NCBI RefSeq assembly: GCF_025961315.1
Contig: NZ_JAOQNK010000001.1
Location: 5,952,001-6,016,000 of the forward strand
Direction of reading: 5' to 3'
Length of the DNA stretch: 64,000 nt
From: Sphingobacterium kitahiroshimense
GTDB taxonomy: Bacteria; Bacteroidota; Bacteroidia; Sphingobacteriales; Sphingobacteriaceae
Shown here: one piece after another, positions 1 to 7,994 of the stretch
Layout: each line of letters begins with the position of its first letter
Numbering within the stretch: position 1 is the first letter of the stretch
Position numbers and translations under genes: made by a program
The notes under the pieces: generated by a model
The model's input: the letters and a program-made list of their open reading frames with translations, nothing else
Database searches by the model: none
What the model was told of the DNA's origin: nothing

Positions 1-1976
1 ATGCTGGTGGTGGAGGAGGAACATGGCCATATCTGAGATTGGTGGACAATGATGGAAACCCGAGAGCTATTGAATTAGCGACGTATAAAAATATCTATAG
101 AGATACTGCAGGTAATGGTAAGCTGCTCGATTGGAGCTATAATCCTATCAAAGAGCAATATGATAATTCGAGTATAGGTGATGCAAAAGATTTAGCTATA
201 AATCTCTCACTTCGCTATAAATTGTTCTCAAAAATAAATTTGGAGATCCTGTATGCACATCAGTCTATTCAAAATGATATTTCGGATTGGATGGGTACAG
301 GTTCTTATGCAATGAGGAATATGATTAATCTCTATAGTCAATGGGATGACGAGCAGATAATAAATAGACCTATACCTGTGGGAGATCGGTTGTATAATAT
401 CATGGATAGAACAAACAGTCAAACAGGTCGTTTTCAGGGAGATTATTCATTTTTATCCAAAAATGAGCTTCATAAAATTGATTTGATGGTAGGAGCTGAG
501 GTAAGGCAAAGACGGTATACTCGCAATTCATTTGTAATGTATGGTTATAACAAAGAGAATCTGAGCCATATTCCAGTGGATCATGTTAGTATTAACCCTA
601 TTCTTAATCAAAAATATGGTGGTAAAGCAATTGAGGATCTGATTCTGCCAGAACTTCAGGTAAATAGGTATGTTTCATTTTATGGGAATATCAATTATGC
701 TTTTCGAAAACGCTACGTTTTATCAGGAAGTGTGAGACAAGATGCTTCCAATCTATTTGGTGTCAAGTCCAACAATAAATGGCAACCTTTGTGGTCTGCG
801 GGAGGGGCATGGTTAATTCAGGAAGAGCCGTTTTATGATATAAACTGGTTATCACAGCTTAAATTAAGAGCAACCTTTGGTTTTACAGGTAGAGCTAACG
901 CCAGTAGCAGCGGTTTTCCTATTTTATACTATCGAGGTACTGACTATACTACTGGATTACCATTTGCTACAATATCCAGTCCCTCTAATCCTTCTTTACG
1001 ATGGGAGCGTATCAGTACTTTGAATTTAGCATTAGATTTTGGTGCATTTGACAATCGGATTAATGGATCAGTAGAATGGTACCAACGTAGATCTATGGAT
1101 CTTTTGACTTCAGTACCGATAGATCCTACAACTGGATATGATGCTATAATGACCAACGGGGGCGAGTTGGATGCTAAGGGATTCGAATTAACCTTGAATA
1201 GTACTAATCTGAAAATAGGAAAATTTTCATGGATGAGCAATCTTTTATTAAGTCGCAATCGAACCAAGGTTGCTAAATATTATTACAAATATCCTTATCC
1301 TATTAACTATAGCCAAAGTTCTGGATCCTCAAATCCGATAATGAGAGAAGGTTACGACCGCGGTACTTTATTTGCCTTTCGAACTGCAGGTTTAGATCAT
1401 GAGACAGGTGATCCAATTGGTTATGAAGACGGAGTGGAGAGTATGGATTATTTCAAAATAACGTACGGTTCGATGGATAATATTCATGCTGTTGGACCAG
1501 GTATCCCAGTAATTTATGGTTCATTGGGTAATGAATTCAATTATGGAAATCTATCCTTGAAAGTGAATTTACAGGCGAGATTGGGTTACTATTTTTTTAG
1601 AAAAAGTTTTTCTGATGTAAAGGCTGCCGAAAATCGATTGGGACATGAAGATTATAGTCGCCGTTGGCAGAAACCAGGAGATGAATTATTCACGGAGGTA
1701 CCTTCTATAAGGTATCCGTTGGATTCATATCGAGGTGATTTTTTTGATCGTTCTGAAGCATTGGTTGAAAAAGGAGATCATATCCGCTTACAGGATATTC
1801 ATTTGTCCTATCAATTTGGAAAAAGCAAGTACTTTAAGAGTTTTTCAATGTACGCTTTTGCGAAAAACTTAAATGTGATCATTTGGCGTGCAAATAAAAA
1901 AGGAATTGACCCTGAGTATCGGGATGCTATCCCATTACCCTTGTCTATTTCATTGGGAGTAAATATTGGAATATAG
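1..1976 (+). CDS. SusC/RagA-type TonB-dependent outer-membrane receptor, 5'-truncated by window edge
   Basis: C-terminal part of a SusC-like TonB-dependent transporter. The reading frame is open back to base 3, so the gene starts outside the window; the TTG at 39 is not a real start. The visible 650 or so residues are the beta-barrel: alternating aromatic/polar strands and typical SusC strings such as LSGSVRQDASNLFG, LKLRATFGFTGRA, VSIDPTTGYDAIMTNGGELD-like turns and a final strand ending in a hydrophobic residue (SLGVNIGI). The signal peptide, carboxypeptidase-like domain and plug lie outside. A SusD-like gene follows after 28 bp, so the pair probably forms an outer-membrane uptake complex, with energy from TonB-ExbBD. 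The substrate (glycan, peptide or other) cannot be told from sequence. Confidence 0.93.
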   Translation, partial: AGGGGGTWPYLRLVDNDGNPRAIELATYKNIYRDTAGNGKLLDWSYNPIKEQYDNSSIGDAKDLAINLSLRYKLFSKINLEILYAHQSIQNDISDWMGTGSYAMRNMINLYSQWDDEQIINRPIPVGDRLYNIMDRTNSQTGRFQGDYSFLSKNELHKIDLMVGAEVRQRRYTRNSFVMYGYNKENLSHIPVDHVSINPILNQKYGGKAIEDLILPELQVNRYVSFYGNINYAFRKRYVLSGSVRQDASNLFGVKSNNKWQPLWSAGGAWLIQEEPFYDINWLSQLKLRATFGFTGRANASSSGFPILYYRGTDYTTGLPFATISSPSNPSLRWERISTLNLALDFGAFDNRINGSVEWYQRRSMDLLTSVPIDPTTGYDAIMTNGGELDAKGFELTLNSTNLKIGKFSWMSNLLLSRNRTKVAKYYYKYPYPINYSQSSGSSNPIMREGYDRGTLFAFRTAGLDHETGDPIGYEDGVESMDYFKITYGSMDNIHAVGPGIPVIYGSLGNEFNYGNLSLKVNLQARLGYYFFRKSFSDVKAAENRLGHEDYSRRWQKPGDELFTEVPSIRYPLDSYRGDFFDRSEALVEKGDHIRLQDIHLSYQFGKSKYFKSFSMYAFAKNLNVIIWRANKKGIDPEYRDAIPLPLSISLGVNIGI

Positions 1977-2004
1977 TTGAGATCAATTTATAAATAAACG
2001 TATT

Positions 2005-3363
2005 ATGAAAAAAATAATATATCATATTGCAATATGGATGGGGCTATTGCTTTTTATGTCCTGTGATAAATTTTTGGACGCCAAACCCGACCAAAAGATG
2101 ACCATACCAAATAATTTGGCTGACTGTGATGCTTTATTAGATAATTATAGTGAGATGAATAGTATGTTTCCTTCTTCTGGTGAAGCAGCAACAGATGATT
2201 TATTTCTTTCTGATCAAAGTTGGGCGGCATTATATTTTGCTTCTCAACGCGGTACATACATATGGGATGGACAGGTGGATGTTTCTGCTGATGAATGGCA
2301 AGGCTCATATAAAGTGATATTGATGGCTAACCAAGTACTGGAGGTCTTGAAAGAAATCGATCCAAAGTTGGAAACGGAACGTTATAATCGAATAAAAGGT
2401 TCAGCTTTGTTTTTTCGAGCCTATGCATTACTTCAATTGGCCAATATATTTACACTGCCATATAATGAGAAAAATGCAGACCAGATCCTAGGTTTACCTT
2501 TACGGTTATCTCCAGATGCTGATTATCCTTCTACCCGGGCTTCTCTGAAGGATACTTATAAACAAATTTTATCTGACTTGAATGAAAGTATTTTATTACT
2601 TCCTGTGATAAGCCTCCATAAAAGTAGACCTATAAAATCGGCGGCATATGCAACTTTAGCCCGAGTTGGTTTAATAATGGGAGATTTTAATCTTGTAGAA
2701 AATGTCGCAAATGCAGCACTTGATATTAATAATGAATTGATGGATTATAACGTAGTTAATAAAGGTTTAAATGCATCTTTTGAAAGGTTTAACAAAGAAA
2801 TCATTTTTGATGCAAGCACATTAACTAACGGAGTAATCAATCCCTCAATTTCTAAAATAGACTCAATTCTTTATCTAAAATATAGCGATAATGACCTGCG
2901 TAAAGTATTGTTTTTTAATGAAAATGATGATGGAACATTTGCATTTAAAGGTCAGTATAATGGTGAAGTATATGCTTCTTCTTTCTCTGGGATAGCGACA
3001 GATGAAGTTTATTTGAGCTTAGCAGAGGCATATGCACGTAATAATAAGGTAGATCTAGCAATGCAGAAGTTAAATGAATTGATGATAACACGTTGGCAAA
3101 GGGGGGATTTTGTTCCCTTTGTGGCAAGTAGTAAGGAACAGGCTCTTCAGACTATTCTTGAAGAGCGTCGTAAAGAATTAATTATGCGGAATATTCGCTG
3201 GATGGATTTAAAACGATTGAACCAAGAAAATAGCTATAAGAAAGTGCTGAATCGTGTTATCGAAGGTAAGGAGTACATATTGGAGCCTGATGATAATCGA
3301 TACGCATTTTTAATTCCATTAGAGGTTATGGGACATGCAAATTTAGAACAAAATCGTAGGTAA
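2005..3363 (+). CDS. RagB/SusD family nutrient-uptake outer-membrane lipoprotein
   Basis: A 452-residue SusD-like lipoprotein, the surface lid of the SusC transporter encoded just upstream. It has a lipoprotein signal peptide ending in LLFMSC with the lipidated Cys at about residue 20, followed by the family hallmark DKFLDAKPD. The SusD helical (TPR-like) region is visible as RIKGSALFFRAYALLQLANIF and, near the C-terminus, the conserved ILEERRKELIMRNIRWMDLKR and the closing FLIPLEVM segment. Length is somewhat short for the family but complete. It is cotranscribed with the susC fragment (28-bp gap) and with the thioredoxin-like gene 18 bp downstream. No glycan-degrading enzyme lies next to it, so the substrate is open. 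Confidence 0.93.
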   Translation: MKKIIYHIAIWMGLLLFMSCDKFLDAKPDQKMTIPNNLADCDALLDNYSEMNSMFPSSGEAATDDLFLSDQSWAALYFASQRGTYIWDGQVDVSADEWQGSYKVILMANQVLEVLKEIDPKLETERYNRIKGSALFFRAYALLQLANIFTLPYNEKNADQILGLPLRLSPDADYPSTRASLKDTYKQILSDLNESILLLPVISLHKSRPIKSAAYATLARVGLIMGDFNLVENVANAALDINNELMDYNVVNKGLNASFERFNKEIIFDASTLTNGVINPSISKIDSILYLKYSDNDLRKVLFFNENDDGTFAFKGQYNGEVYASSFSGIATDEVYLSLAEAYARNNKVDLAMQKLNELMITRWQRGDFVPFVASSKEQALQTILEERRKELIMRNIRWMDLKRLNQENSYKKVLNRVIEGKEYILEPDDNRYAFLIPLEVMGHANLEQNRR

Positions 3364-3381
3364 CTATAAAAATTATAATTT

Positions 3382-4608
3382 ATGAAAAGTACTATTAATA
3401 TTATAAAAAATGGAATATGCTTTTACTTATTGTTGGTGACTGCATTGGTTATTGGGCAGACAAAGCCTTTGAAAATTGGTGATCAATATGTTTATAAAGA
3501 AAAATTAAAAATAACGAATGGTGAGGGTGAATTACCTTTAAAGAAGTATGAAGATCGTTTATTGATATTGGATTTCTTTACAACTTCATGTAGTTCATGT
3601 ATTGAAGCTATGCCCAAGAACAATAAACTGCAACAGCAATTTGGTTCTCGAATTCAAATATTGCCTGTTACAGTAGAAGAGGGTAGTCGTGTGAAAAACT
3701 TTTTTACGAAGAATGATATTGTCAAGGATAATCAACTGCCTATTGGATATGAAGATATTGAGCTAAAGCAACTTTTTCCTTATCAAGGTGTACCTCACGT
3801 GGTTTGGATTTATCAGGGAAAGGTCAAAGCAATTACGGGAGCAGATATGGTGACGGAACGTTATATCAATGAGATCTTAAATGATCATGATGTACTGAAT
3901 TGGCCTCAAAAAAATGACTATTTTAACACCGATGGATCATTGCCGGAATCAATAGAAAAATACACGATATCTTCTGCCATATTGCCCTATGTTAATGGCG
4001 CTAAGCTTTCTTATTTAATTGATACACTTTCCGCAGAGTTCATTCGAGATCGAATGGTTAATGTTCCTGTTGTGACTGCTTATGTTTATGCTTTGTCTAT
4101 GATGAGCGATCTTCCCCTTATGAAAAAAGAACGGATTATTTTGGAAGTTGATGACCCATACTCGTTTGTTAAACCCGATTCACTCGTCCAGTCGATCTGG
4201 GAACAACGAAATGCTATTAGTTATGAATCTATCCTACCGATTGATTTAACTGAAAAGGAACGTATGAAGCGTATTGTTGTAGATCTTAATAATAAATTGG
4301 GGTTATGTGCGCGACTCGAGGAGCGATTAGCAAAGGTTTGGATTGTCCAAAAAATTAATGCTAAAAACAATGTCAAGCTAAATCAAAAACAAACTAGTCA
4401 GCCATTGGTATTGAAATTAGGTTTACTGGAGATTATGTATCCTACCATACCGCCGCTAATCTGGGATCAGATTGATCCTGAAATGCTTGTTAATATCACA
4501 GAATCAGATAATTTTGAATTCTTAAGGGATCAATTTCTTCAGAATGGATTGGACCTTGTAAAAGGAAGCCGTAAAATTCAAACTTTAGTGATTAGTAATT
4601 ATAAATAG
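3382..4608 (+). CDS. Exported thioredoxin-fold (TlpA-like) protein
   Basis: A 408-residue protein with an N-terminal signal segment (about residues 9-26, ending near VIGQ) and a TlpA/AhpC-type thioredoxin domain at about residues 28-165. The redox motif is CSSC at residues 70-73 in the context FFTTSCSSCIEAMP, and GVPHVVWIYQGKV supplies the cis-Pro region. The C-terminal 230 residues contain no domain I recognise. Thioredoxin-like proteins placed third after susC-susD are common in Sphingobacteriaceae, where they are presumed to act on periplasmic disulfides or thiols linked to the uptake system; that role is inference. It is separated from susD by 18 bp and followed at once by a strong terminator, so it closes the operon. 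Confidence 0.82.
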   Translation: MKSTINIIKNGICFYLLLVTALVIGQTKPLKIGDQYVYKEKLKITNGEGELPLKKYEDRLLILDFFTTSCSSCIEAMPKNNKLQQQFGSRIQILPVTVEEGSRVKNFFTKNDIVKDNQLPIGYEDIELKQLFPYQGVPHVVWIYQGKVKAITGADMVTERYINEILNDHDVLNWPQKNDYFNTDGSLPESIEKYTISSAILPYVNGAKLSYLIDTLSAEFIRDRMVNVPVVTAYVYALSMMSDLPLMKKERIILEVDDPYSFVKPDSLVQSIWEQRNAISYESILPIDLTEKERMKRIVVDLNNKLGLCARLEERLAKVWIVQKINAKNNVKLNQKQTSQPLVLKLGLLEIMYPTIPPLIWDQIDPEMLVNITESDNFEFLRDQFLQNGLDLVKGSRKIQTLVISNYK

Positions 4609-4610
4609 CA

Positions 4611-4648
4611 AAAATGCCGAGTGACAACGTCACTCGGCATTTTTTTTT
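4611..4648 (+). terminator. Intrinsic terminator of the first susCD operon
   Basis: Perfect 12-bp stem (4614-4625 with 4629-4640), 3-nt loop AAC and an eight-T run. It begins 5 bp after the stop of the thioredoxin-like gene. A short A-run on its left side could let it also work for the opposite-strand gene that ends at 4667. The stem core GCCGAGTG is shared with the terminator of the second susCD locus at 18091. Confidence 0.93.
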
Positions 4649-4666
4649 GGAACTCACTTACAAAAA

Positions 4667-4888
4667 CTAAGCCTTTAATTTTACAAGAGGTTCATCAGTA
4701 TGCCTATTTAGAGCTCTCACCATTTGTTTCAGTAAGTTGCTATCTATAACAGGTTGGCCAGAACCGTTATCTGGAGCGTCAATAGTACATATTTGTTGAC
4801 TGCCACTACAAGTTGGTGTTCCTGTAGGAATCGTATAACTCGACGGATCTGTCGGTTGATTTGGATTATTCAATTGGAATAGTGCCAT
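4667..4888 (-). CDS. Small hypothetical protein
   Basis: A 73-residue protein without signal peptide. It begins MALFQLNNPNQPTDPSSYT, carries two cysteines in a central CSGSQQIC segment and ends in a charged helix-like tail (LLKQMVRALNRHTDEPLVKL). I do not recognise the family. The spaced Cys pair and Pro/Ser/Thr-rich head recall short Bacteroidota proteins often found near transporters, but no function can be given. It converges on the susCD operon with the shared hairpin at 4611 between them. It could be a real standalone gene or a small precursor peptide. Codon use looks normal for the window, and its start ATG is the only one in frame. Confidence 0.6.
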   Translation of the reverse strand: MALFQLNNPNQPTDPSSYTIPTGTPTCSGSQQICTIDAPDNGSGQPVIDSNLLKQMVRALNRHTDEPLVKLKA

Positions 4889-5029
4889 TTTGGTATTCTT
4901 TAGTAGTAATGAATGTTCATTATCGAAGACAGTTGTTTAAAAGTTTTGGACTGCCCGTTTTAATAATAAACTGAAAAAATTGATTTATCCTTGGTTGCGA
5001 TTCGCAGAGTTGTCAATTCTACGGTTCGG

Positions 5030-5079
5030 CCTGCTGAGTTACCCCGAAGGGTGTATCTATCATAAAGATAAACAGCAGG
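5030..5079. other. Foldable multi-arm segment, candidate structured RNA
   Basis: CCTGCTG (5030-5036) pairs with CAGCAGG (5073-5079). Inside sit two smaller hairpins: ACCC-CGAA-GGGT at about 5041-5052 and TATCT/AGATA (5054-5058 with 5066-5070). This gives a three-way junction-like fold. No known RNA family is recognised. Confidence 0.3.
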
Positions 5080-5141
5080 GCTTTTATTGCTCTTACCCGC
5101 CTGTGGGGAAGACTGCAAATTTTTGTCTGTATCGCTTGATA

Positions 5142-5278
5142 CTTGTCTTATCTGTTTTCATAGCTATTGTTTTCAGATCTTATTTCCATTTGTCTATTTC
5201 AAAATAAAGGACAAATTCAAATCTCAAATCGGGTATGGCGGTAGTATTTTACTTTTTCTTGTCTTATCTGTTTTCATA
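5142..5278. repeat. 21-bp direct repeat bounding a 137-bp unit
   Basis: An identical 21-mer occurs at 5142-5162 and 5258-5278, starting CTTGTCTTATC and ending TTTTCATA. On the minus strand each copy begins a tiny ORF with the same start (MKTDKT): 5093-5161 with 22 codons and 5224-5277 with 17 codons. The repeat may mark a local duplication or the edges of a small inserted element. Confidence 0.55.
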
Positions 5279-5302
5279 ATATTCTTTTTAAATTTAAGTC
5301 AT

Positions 5303-5347
5303 TGAAACCCTAGCTCTTTTGGAGCTAGGGAGTCATGGCTGGTTTCA
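5303..5347. repeat. Nested inverted repeat
   Basis: An inner 9-bp perfect stem, CCCTAGCTC (5308-5316) with GAGCTAGGG (5322-5330) and loop TTTTG, is enclosed by outer arms TGAAACC (5303-5309) and GGTTTCA (5341-5347). The outer arm overlaps the inner by two bases, so the two pairings are partly exclusive. It has no T-tract, so it is not a standard terminator. A repetitive palindromic element is possible. Confidence 0.45.
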
Positions 5348-5657
5348 CATTAACAGGCGGCATCCAACATCACCGACGATTAATATTTTTATACTCAATC
5401 TCTTACTTAAAGAGTATCGCATTCATTTTACTTTAACAAAGGGGACTATAGCGTTCTTTTGGTTCGATATAGTCACCTTTGGAAAGCGCTTGTACTACTT
5501 CTATCGTACGCTTCAATTCAAAACTAATACGAAAACGAACATTTTGGAGGGGAGACTTTTTTGGGATGGAACCTGTTTTAAAGGACTTTAAAATGCTCTC
5601 CCTTTTAGCAAAGGGGAGAAATGAGGTAAAATAGGTACAGAAGAATTTCTTGCTATA

Positions 5658-5744
5658 AAAGGTCATTCAAGCGTACTACGCTTGAATATTGACCTTTATT
5701 TGATTTGACTATTAGAAATCATGAGGGGAGTCCCTGATTTCTAA
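5658..5744. repeat. Two adjacent hairpins downstream of the 387-residue gene
   Basis: The first hairpin pairs AAAGGTCA plus TTCAAGCGTA (5658-5675) with TACGCTTGAA and TGACCTTT (5677-5686, 5690-5697), leaving a TAT bulge. The second pairs TTAGAAATCA (5712-5721) with TGATTTCTAA (5735-5744). Neither is followed by a clean T-run on the minus strand, though they lie just past the stop at 5757 and could stop or stabilise that transcript. Confidence 0.4.
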
Positions 5745-5756
5745 AAATTTATTAAA

Positions 5757-6920
5757 TTATCTGCGATTTTTTCCGCCCAAATGGTCAAAATCACGCTCTA
5801 TAGCCTGCAGCATTTTTTCTAAAATGCCGTGGACATGAGTAGCTCCACTTTCCAGTTTTTGTCTATCGAATTTTTCCAGACTATCTTTGGATACCAAATG
5901 CCCACGTTTGGTCCGGACACAAGTGGAAACATAGGAACAGACTTCACGTTTGGTCATATCTTCGGGGTATACCTCAGCAAGATGCATGTAATGCGTAAAT
6001 AGATTGATATGGCTCGCAAACAATTGCGTCGGTATTCCTTCCGGTTTCTCAACTTCTTCGGGTTTATTAACTTCTTCTGGTTTGGTTTCGGGTGTTTCTA
6101 TAAGTTTTGGTTTGATGGACTTTTTTTGCTCTGCATATTGGATAAGCAGATCAGCGAGATGAGCTCGGGTAGGATCAAAGTATAATTTAGGATCTCGGGA
6201 AGCTTGGCTTATACGTAGTTCATTCTCATCAATACACATGATTTTATTTTCATCGGAAAGTTCACTGAGCCTAAAGTTAATCAGCTCGGTACATCGATTA
6301 AAAAATCCCATATGATTGAAGTTGATATTGATCATGGTCTCGATAAAGCGACGTTCCCAATCTTTATTGCGGTTGTCACCAGCAATATGGGTTAACGACT
6401 TTAATAACTTGCTGAAAAACAGATAATGATAATAACAGACCTGGCAAACAGCGCTGTTGAAATGATGATCAATTGCTGATTGGATTTCTCCCAGCAGATG
6501 TATCCAGATTTTCTTTTGTAATAGAGCTTCTTTTAACGTAGGAAATTTCTCCTGCAATTCTATTTTTAAAAGCTGATATTGATAATCGGTCAATGGTTCT
6601 TCAAGATTCATATCTTGACTGTATATATCTTCATATGTCTTAAAGAGCTCATGAAATTTCAATATGATTAAATCAACGTGCTGATTTTTTTTACGGTAAA
6701 TAATATTGAACATACGTCGCAATTGACTGTAGAAAATACGGAAGGATTGTTGAACGAGCTCACGGTTACCATGACTGAGGTATCTTGTATGCGAATCGAT
6801 CTCAATATCCTTTAGAGATGCTAAAAGATCTTGATCGATCTGTTCATCTTCTTCTTTGTTCAAATGCGGGATACCATAGGCTGCTATGAGCTCCCTTAGG
6901 TTCGTTAAAACACTAATCAT
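5757..6920 (-). CDS. Hypothetical cytoplasmic protein, alpha-helical, with a Pro/Glu/Lys linker
   Basis: A 387-residue protein with no signal peptide or membrane segment. Residues 1-270 look mostly helical, with many Leu/Phe/His-rich amphipathic stretches. A low-complexity linker of PEE/KPEE repeats (about residues 275-295) then separates a C-terminal domain of about 95 residues that ends strongly basic (GGKNRR). I do not recognise the family. The domain layout (helical body, charged linker, short C-terminal domain) superficially recalls regulators from Bacteroides conjugative elements such as RteC, but no diagnostic motif is seen, so I do not make that call. It stands alone, with 276 bp of non-coding DNA upstream and repeat-rich DNA downstream. 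Confidence 0.72.
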   Translation of the reverse strand: MISVLTNLRELIAAYGIPHLNKEEDEQIDQDLLASLKDIEIDSHTRYLSHGNRELVQQSFRIFYSQLRRMFNIIYRKKNQHVDLIILKFHELFKTYEDIYSQDMNLEEPLTDYQYQLLKIELQEKFPTLKEALLQKKIWIHLLGEIQSAIDHHFNSAVCQVCYYHYLFFSKLLKSLTHIAGDNRNKDWERRFIETMININFNHMGFFNRCTELINFRLSELSDENKIMCIDENELRISQASRDPKLYFDPTRAHLADLLIQYAEQKKSIKPKLIETPETKPEEVNKPEEVEKPEGIPTQLFASHINLFTHYMHLAEVYPEDMTKREVCSYVSTCVRTKRGHLVSKDSLEKFDRQKLESGATHVHGILEKMLQAIERDFDHLGGKNRR

Positions 6921-7100
6921 AATCAGTAATTAAATAGGAAATTTGTAAATGTTTACTAAAACTAAACAAGAAAAGGTATGTTTTCAATTTTTTTTCCCAC
7001 AAAAGGGAAAAAATTAGTCTTACCGTAATCTGAAAAGTAGATGTATTGAAGTTTAAATCAATTTTTTCAAGAAATAAGTAATTGGGGAAGGAGTGGATGG

Positions 7101-7154
7101 ATATGTAACAAAATCTAAAAGGATGTCGTGGTTATTTTAAATTTTGTTACATAT
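7101..7154. repeat. Long inverted repeat, 14 bp perfect arms extended to about 20 bp
   Basis: ATATGTAACAAAAT (7101-7114) is mirrored by ATTTTGTTACATAT (7141-7154). After one mismatch, TAAAA (7116-7120) pairs with TTTTA (7135-7139), leaving a 14-nt loop. It lies 43 bp past the glutathione peroxidase stop and about 180 bp upstream of the 387-residue gene. No T-tract follows on the minus strand. It could be an mRNA-end hairpin or an operator. Confidence 0.55.
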
Positions 7155-7196
7155 GGAAGTAGGTCGGTCCAAGCATTGTTGCTCATGCAGAATTTT

Positions 7197-7784
7197 CTAG
7201 TCTTCTAATGCTTGTAAAAATGCGGGGTCCAAAGGAGATATGCTCGACGCAAAATAATGGCTTAAGTTGCCGTTTTCATTGACTATGTATTTACTAAAAT
7301 TCCAATCGGGTGCATGGTCATTCCATCCGTTTTGCATGGAATGGCTAAGCCATACGAATACAGGGTGCTGTTCGCTGGACTTGATGACTATGGCTTTTTT
7401 TGCAACGGGAAATGTGACGCCAAAGTTTACTTGACAGAACTGCTCGATATCTTTGTCACTTCCTTTTTCCTGCTCTCCAAAATCATTGGCTGGAAAGGCA
7501 ATGATAGCAATACGGTCGCCCATTTTATCATAGAGCTGTTGGAGTTCCTCATACTGGCGTGTATATCCACAATCAGAAGCGGTATTGACAAGGACTACTT
7601 TCTTTCCCTTAAAGTCTGAGAAATCTATAGACGTACCATTGCTTTTTACTGCTGTTAGCTGGTAAAAGGACTGTGGTGCTTCTTTGCCCGAAGTATTGTA
7701 TAGGATGGTTCCCATCTTTCCGGATCTCGAAAGTTTTTTGATCAATGGGTATAAGAAATGAAGTATTTTTTGTTTAAAATTCAT
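7197..7784 (-). CDS. Glutathione peroxidase family protein (thiol peroxidase)
   Basis: A 195-residue peroxidase of the GPx family, which reduces hydrogen peroxide and organic hydroperoxides; the bacterial Cys forms usually draw electrons from thioredoxin. The peroxidatic Cys is residue 72 in VNTASDCGYTRQYEELQQLY. The family block FPANDFGEQEKGSD follows (the usual FPCNQF has changed to FPANDF, so the first position holds Ala, not Cys), and the conserved Trp is in DWNFSKYIV. I start at the ATG at 7784. An open frame extends to 7976, but those extra 64 codons do not resemble GPx and run through the terminator hairpin. The N-terminal 25 residues are basic-hydrophobic and may be an extra tail or weak anchor. 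It is a single gene downstream of the aldo/keto reductase terminator. Confidence 0.9.
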   Translation of the reverse strand: MNFKQKILHFLYPLIKKLSRSGKMGTILYNTSGKEAPQSFYQLTAVKSNGTSIDFSDFKGKKVVLVNTASDCGYTRQYEELQQLYDKMGDRIAIIAFPANDFGEQEKGSDKDIEQFCQVNFGVTFPVAKKAIVIKSSEQHPVFVWLSHSMQNGWNDHAPDWNFSKYIVNENGNLSHYFASSISPLDPAFLQALED

Positions 7785-7927
7785 ATTAAAATATGTCGAT
7801 CTGTTTAAAAATCTTGCCTTAGAAATGGTAAAGCAGTTCCCATTTTGATGATTGTAAAAATATGATTTTATGGCCAATAATTGTGATTTATTATTCGCTG
7901 TATAATGGCTTATATTTTGAAAATATA

Positions 7928-7963
7928 AAACAAGACCAGCGCTCAGAACCGCTGGTCTTGTTT
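7928..7963 (-). terminator. Intrinsic terminator after the aldo/keto reductase
   Basis: A 14-bp perfect stem (7928-7941 with 7950-7963) and an 8-nt loop. On the minus strand it ends in TTT followed by an AT-rich tail. It lies 30 bp past the reductase stop and separates that operon from the peroxidase gene. Confidence 0.85.
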
Positions 7964-7994
7964 GTTTGCTACCCATTGGGTATAGTTCGTAAAC

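Larger units (their letters stand above)
4889..5756. other. 868-bp non-coding stretch rich in repeats and hairpins
   Basis: No convincing gene. Short open frames on both strands lack family resemblance and overlap structured DNA. It holds a 21-bp direct repeat, a multi-arm foldable segment at 5030-5079, a nested inverted repeat at 5303-5347 and two hairpins at 5658-5744, listed separately. On the minus strand, frames such as the one ending at 4960 (about 65 open codons without ATG) and the one at 5433-5666 (ending in KGDYIEPKERYSPLC) read like decayed coding sequence. The stretch could be a decayed mobile or repetitive element, or a structured RNA. Confidence 0.6.

Noticed and set aside
4980..5666. 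Several ORFs of 70-90 codons on both strands in the repeat-rich gap
   Set aside because: They overlap hairpins and direct repeats, lack good starts and resemble no family. They are described as possible decayed sequence instead of genes.
5757..6920. Possible RteC-type regulator of a conjugative transposon
   Set aside because: Only general helical composition and a charged linker match; no diagnostic motif and no conjugation genes nearby.
6986..7016. TTTTTTCCC/GGGAAAAAA hairpin read as a terminator
   Set aside because: The T-run precedes the stem on the plus strand, and no gene ends in the right direction; it is a weak AT-rich palindrome.
7785..7976. Extra N-terminal 64 codons of the glutathione peroxidase frame
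   Set aside because: They do not resemble the family and cross the terminator of the upstream gene; ATG 7784 gives a normal length.
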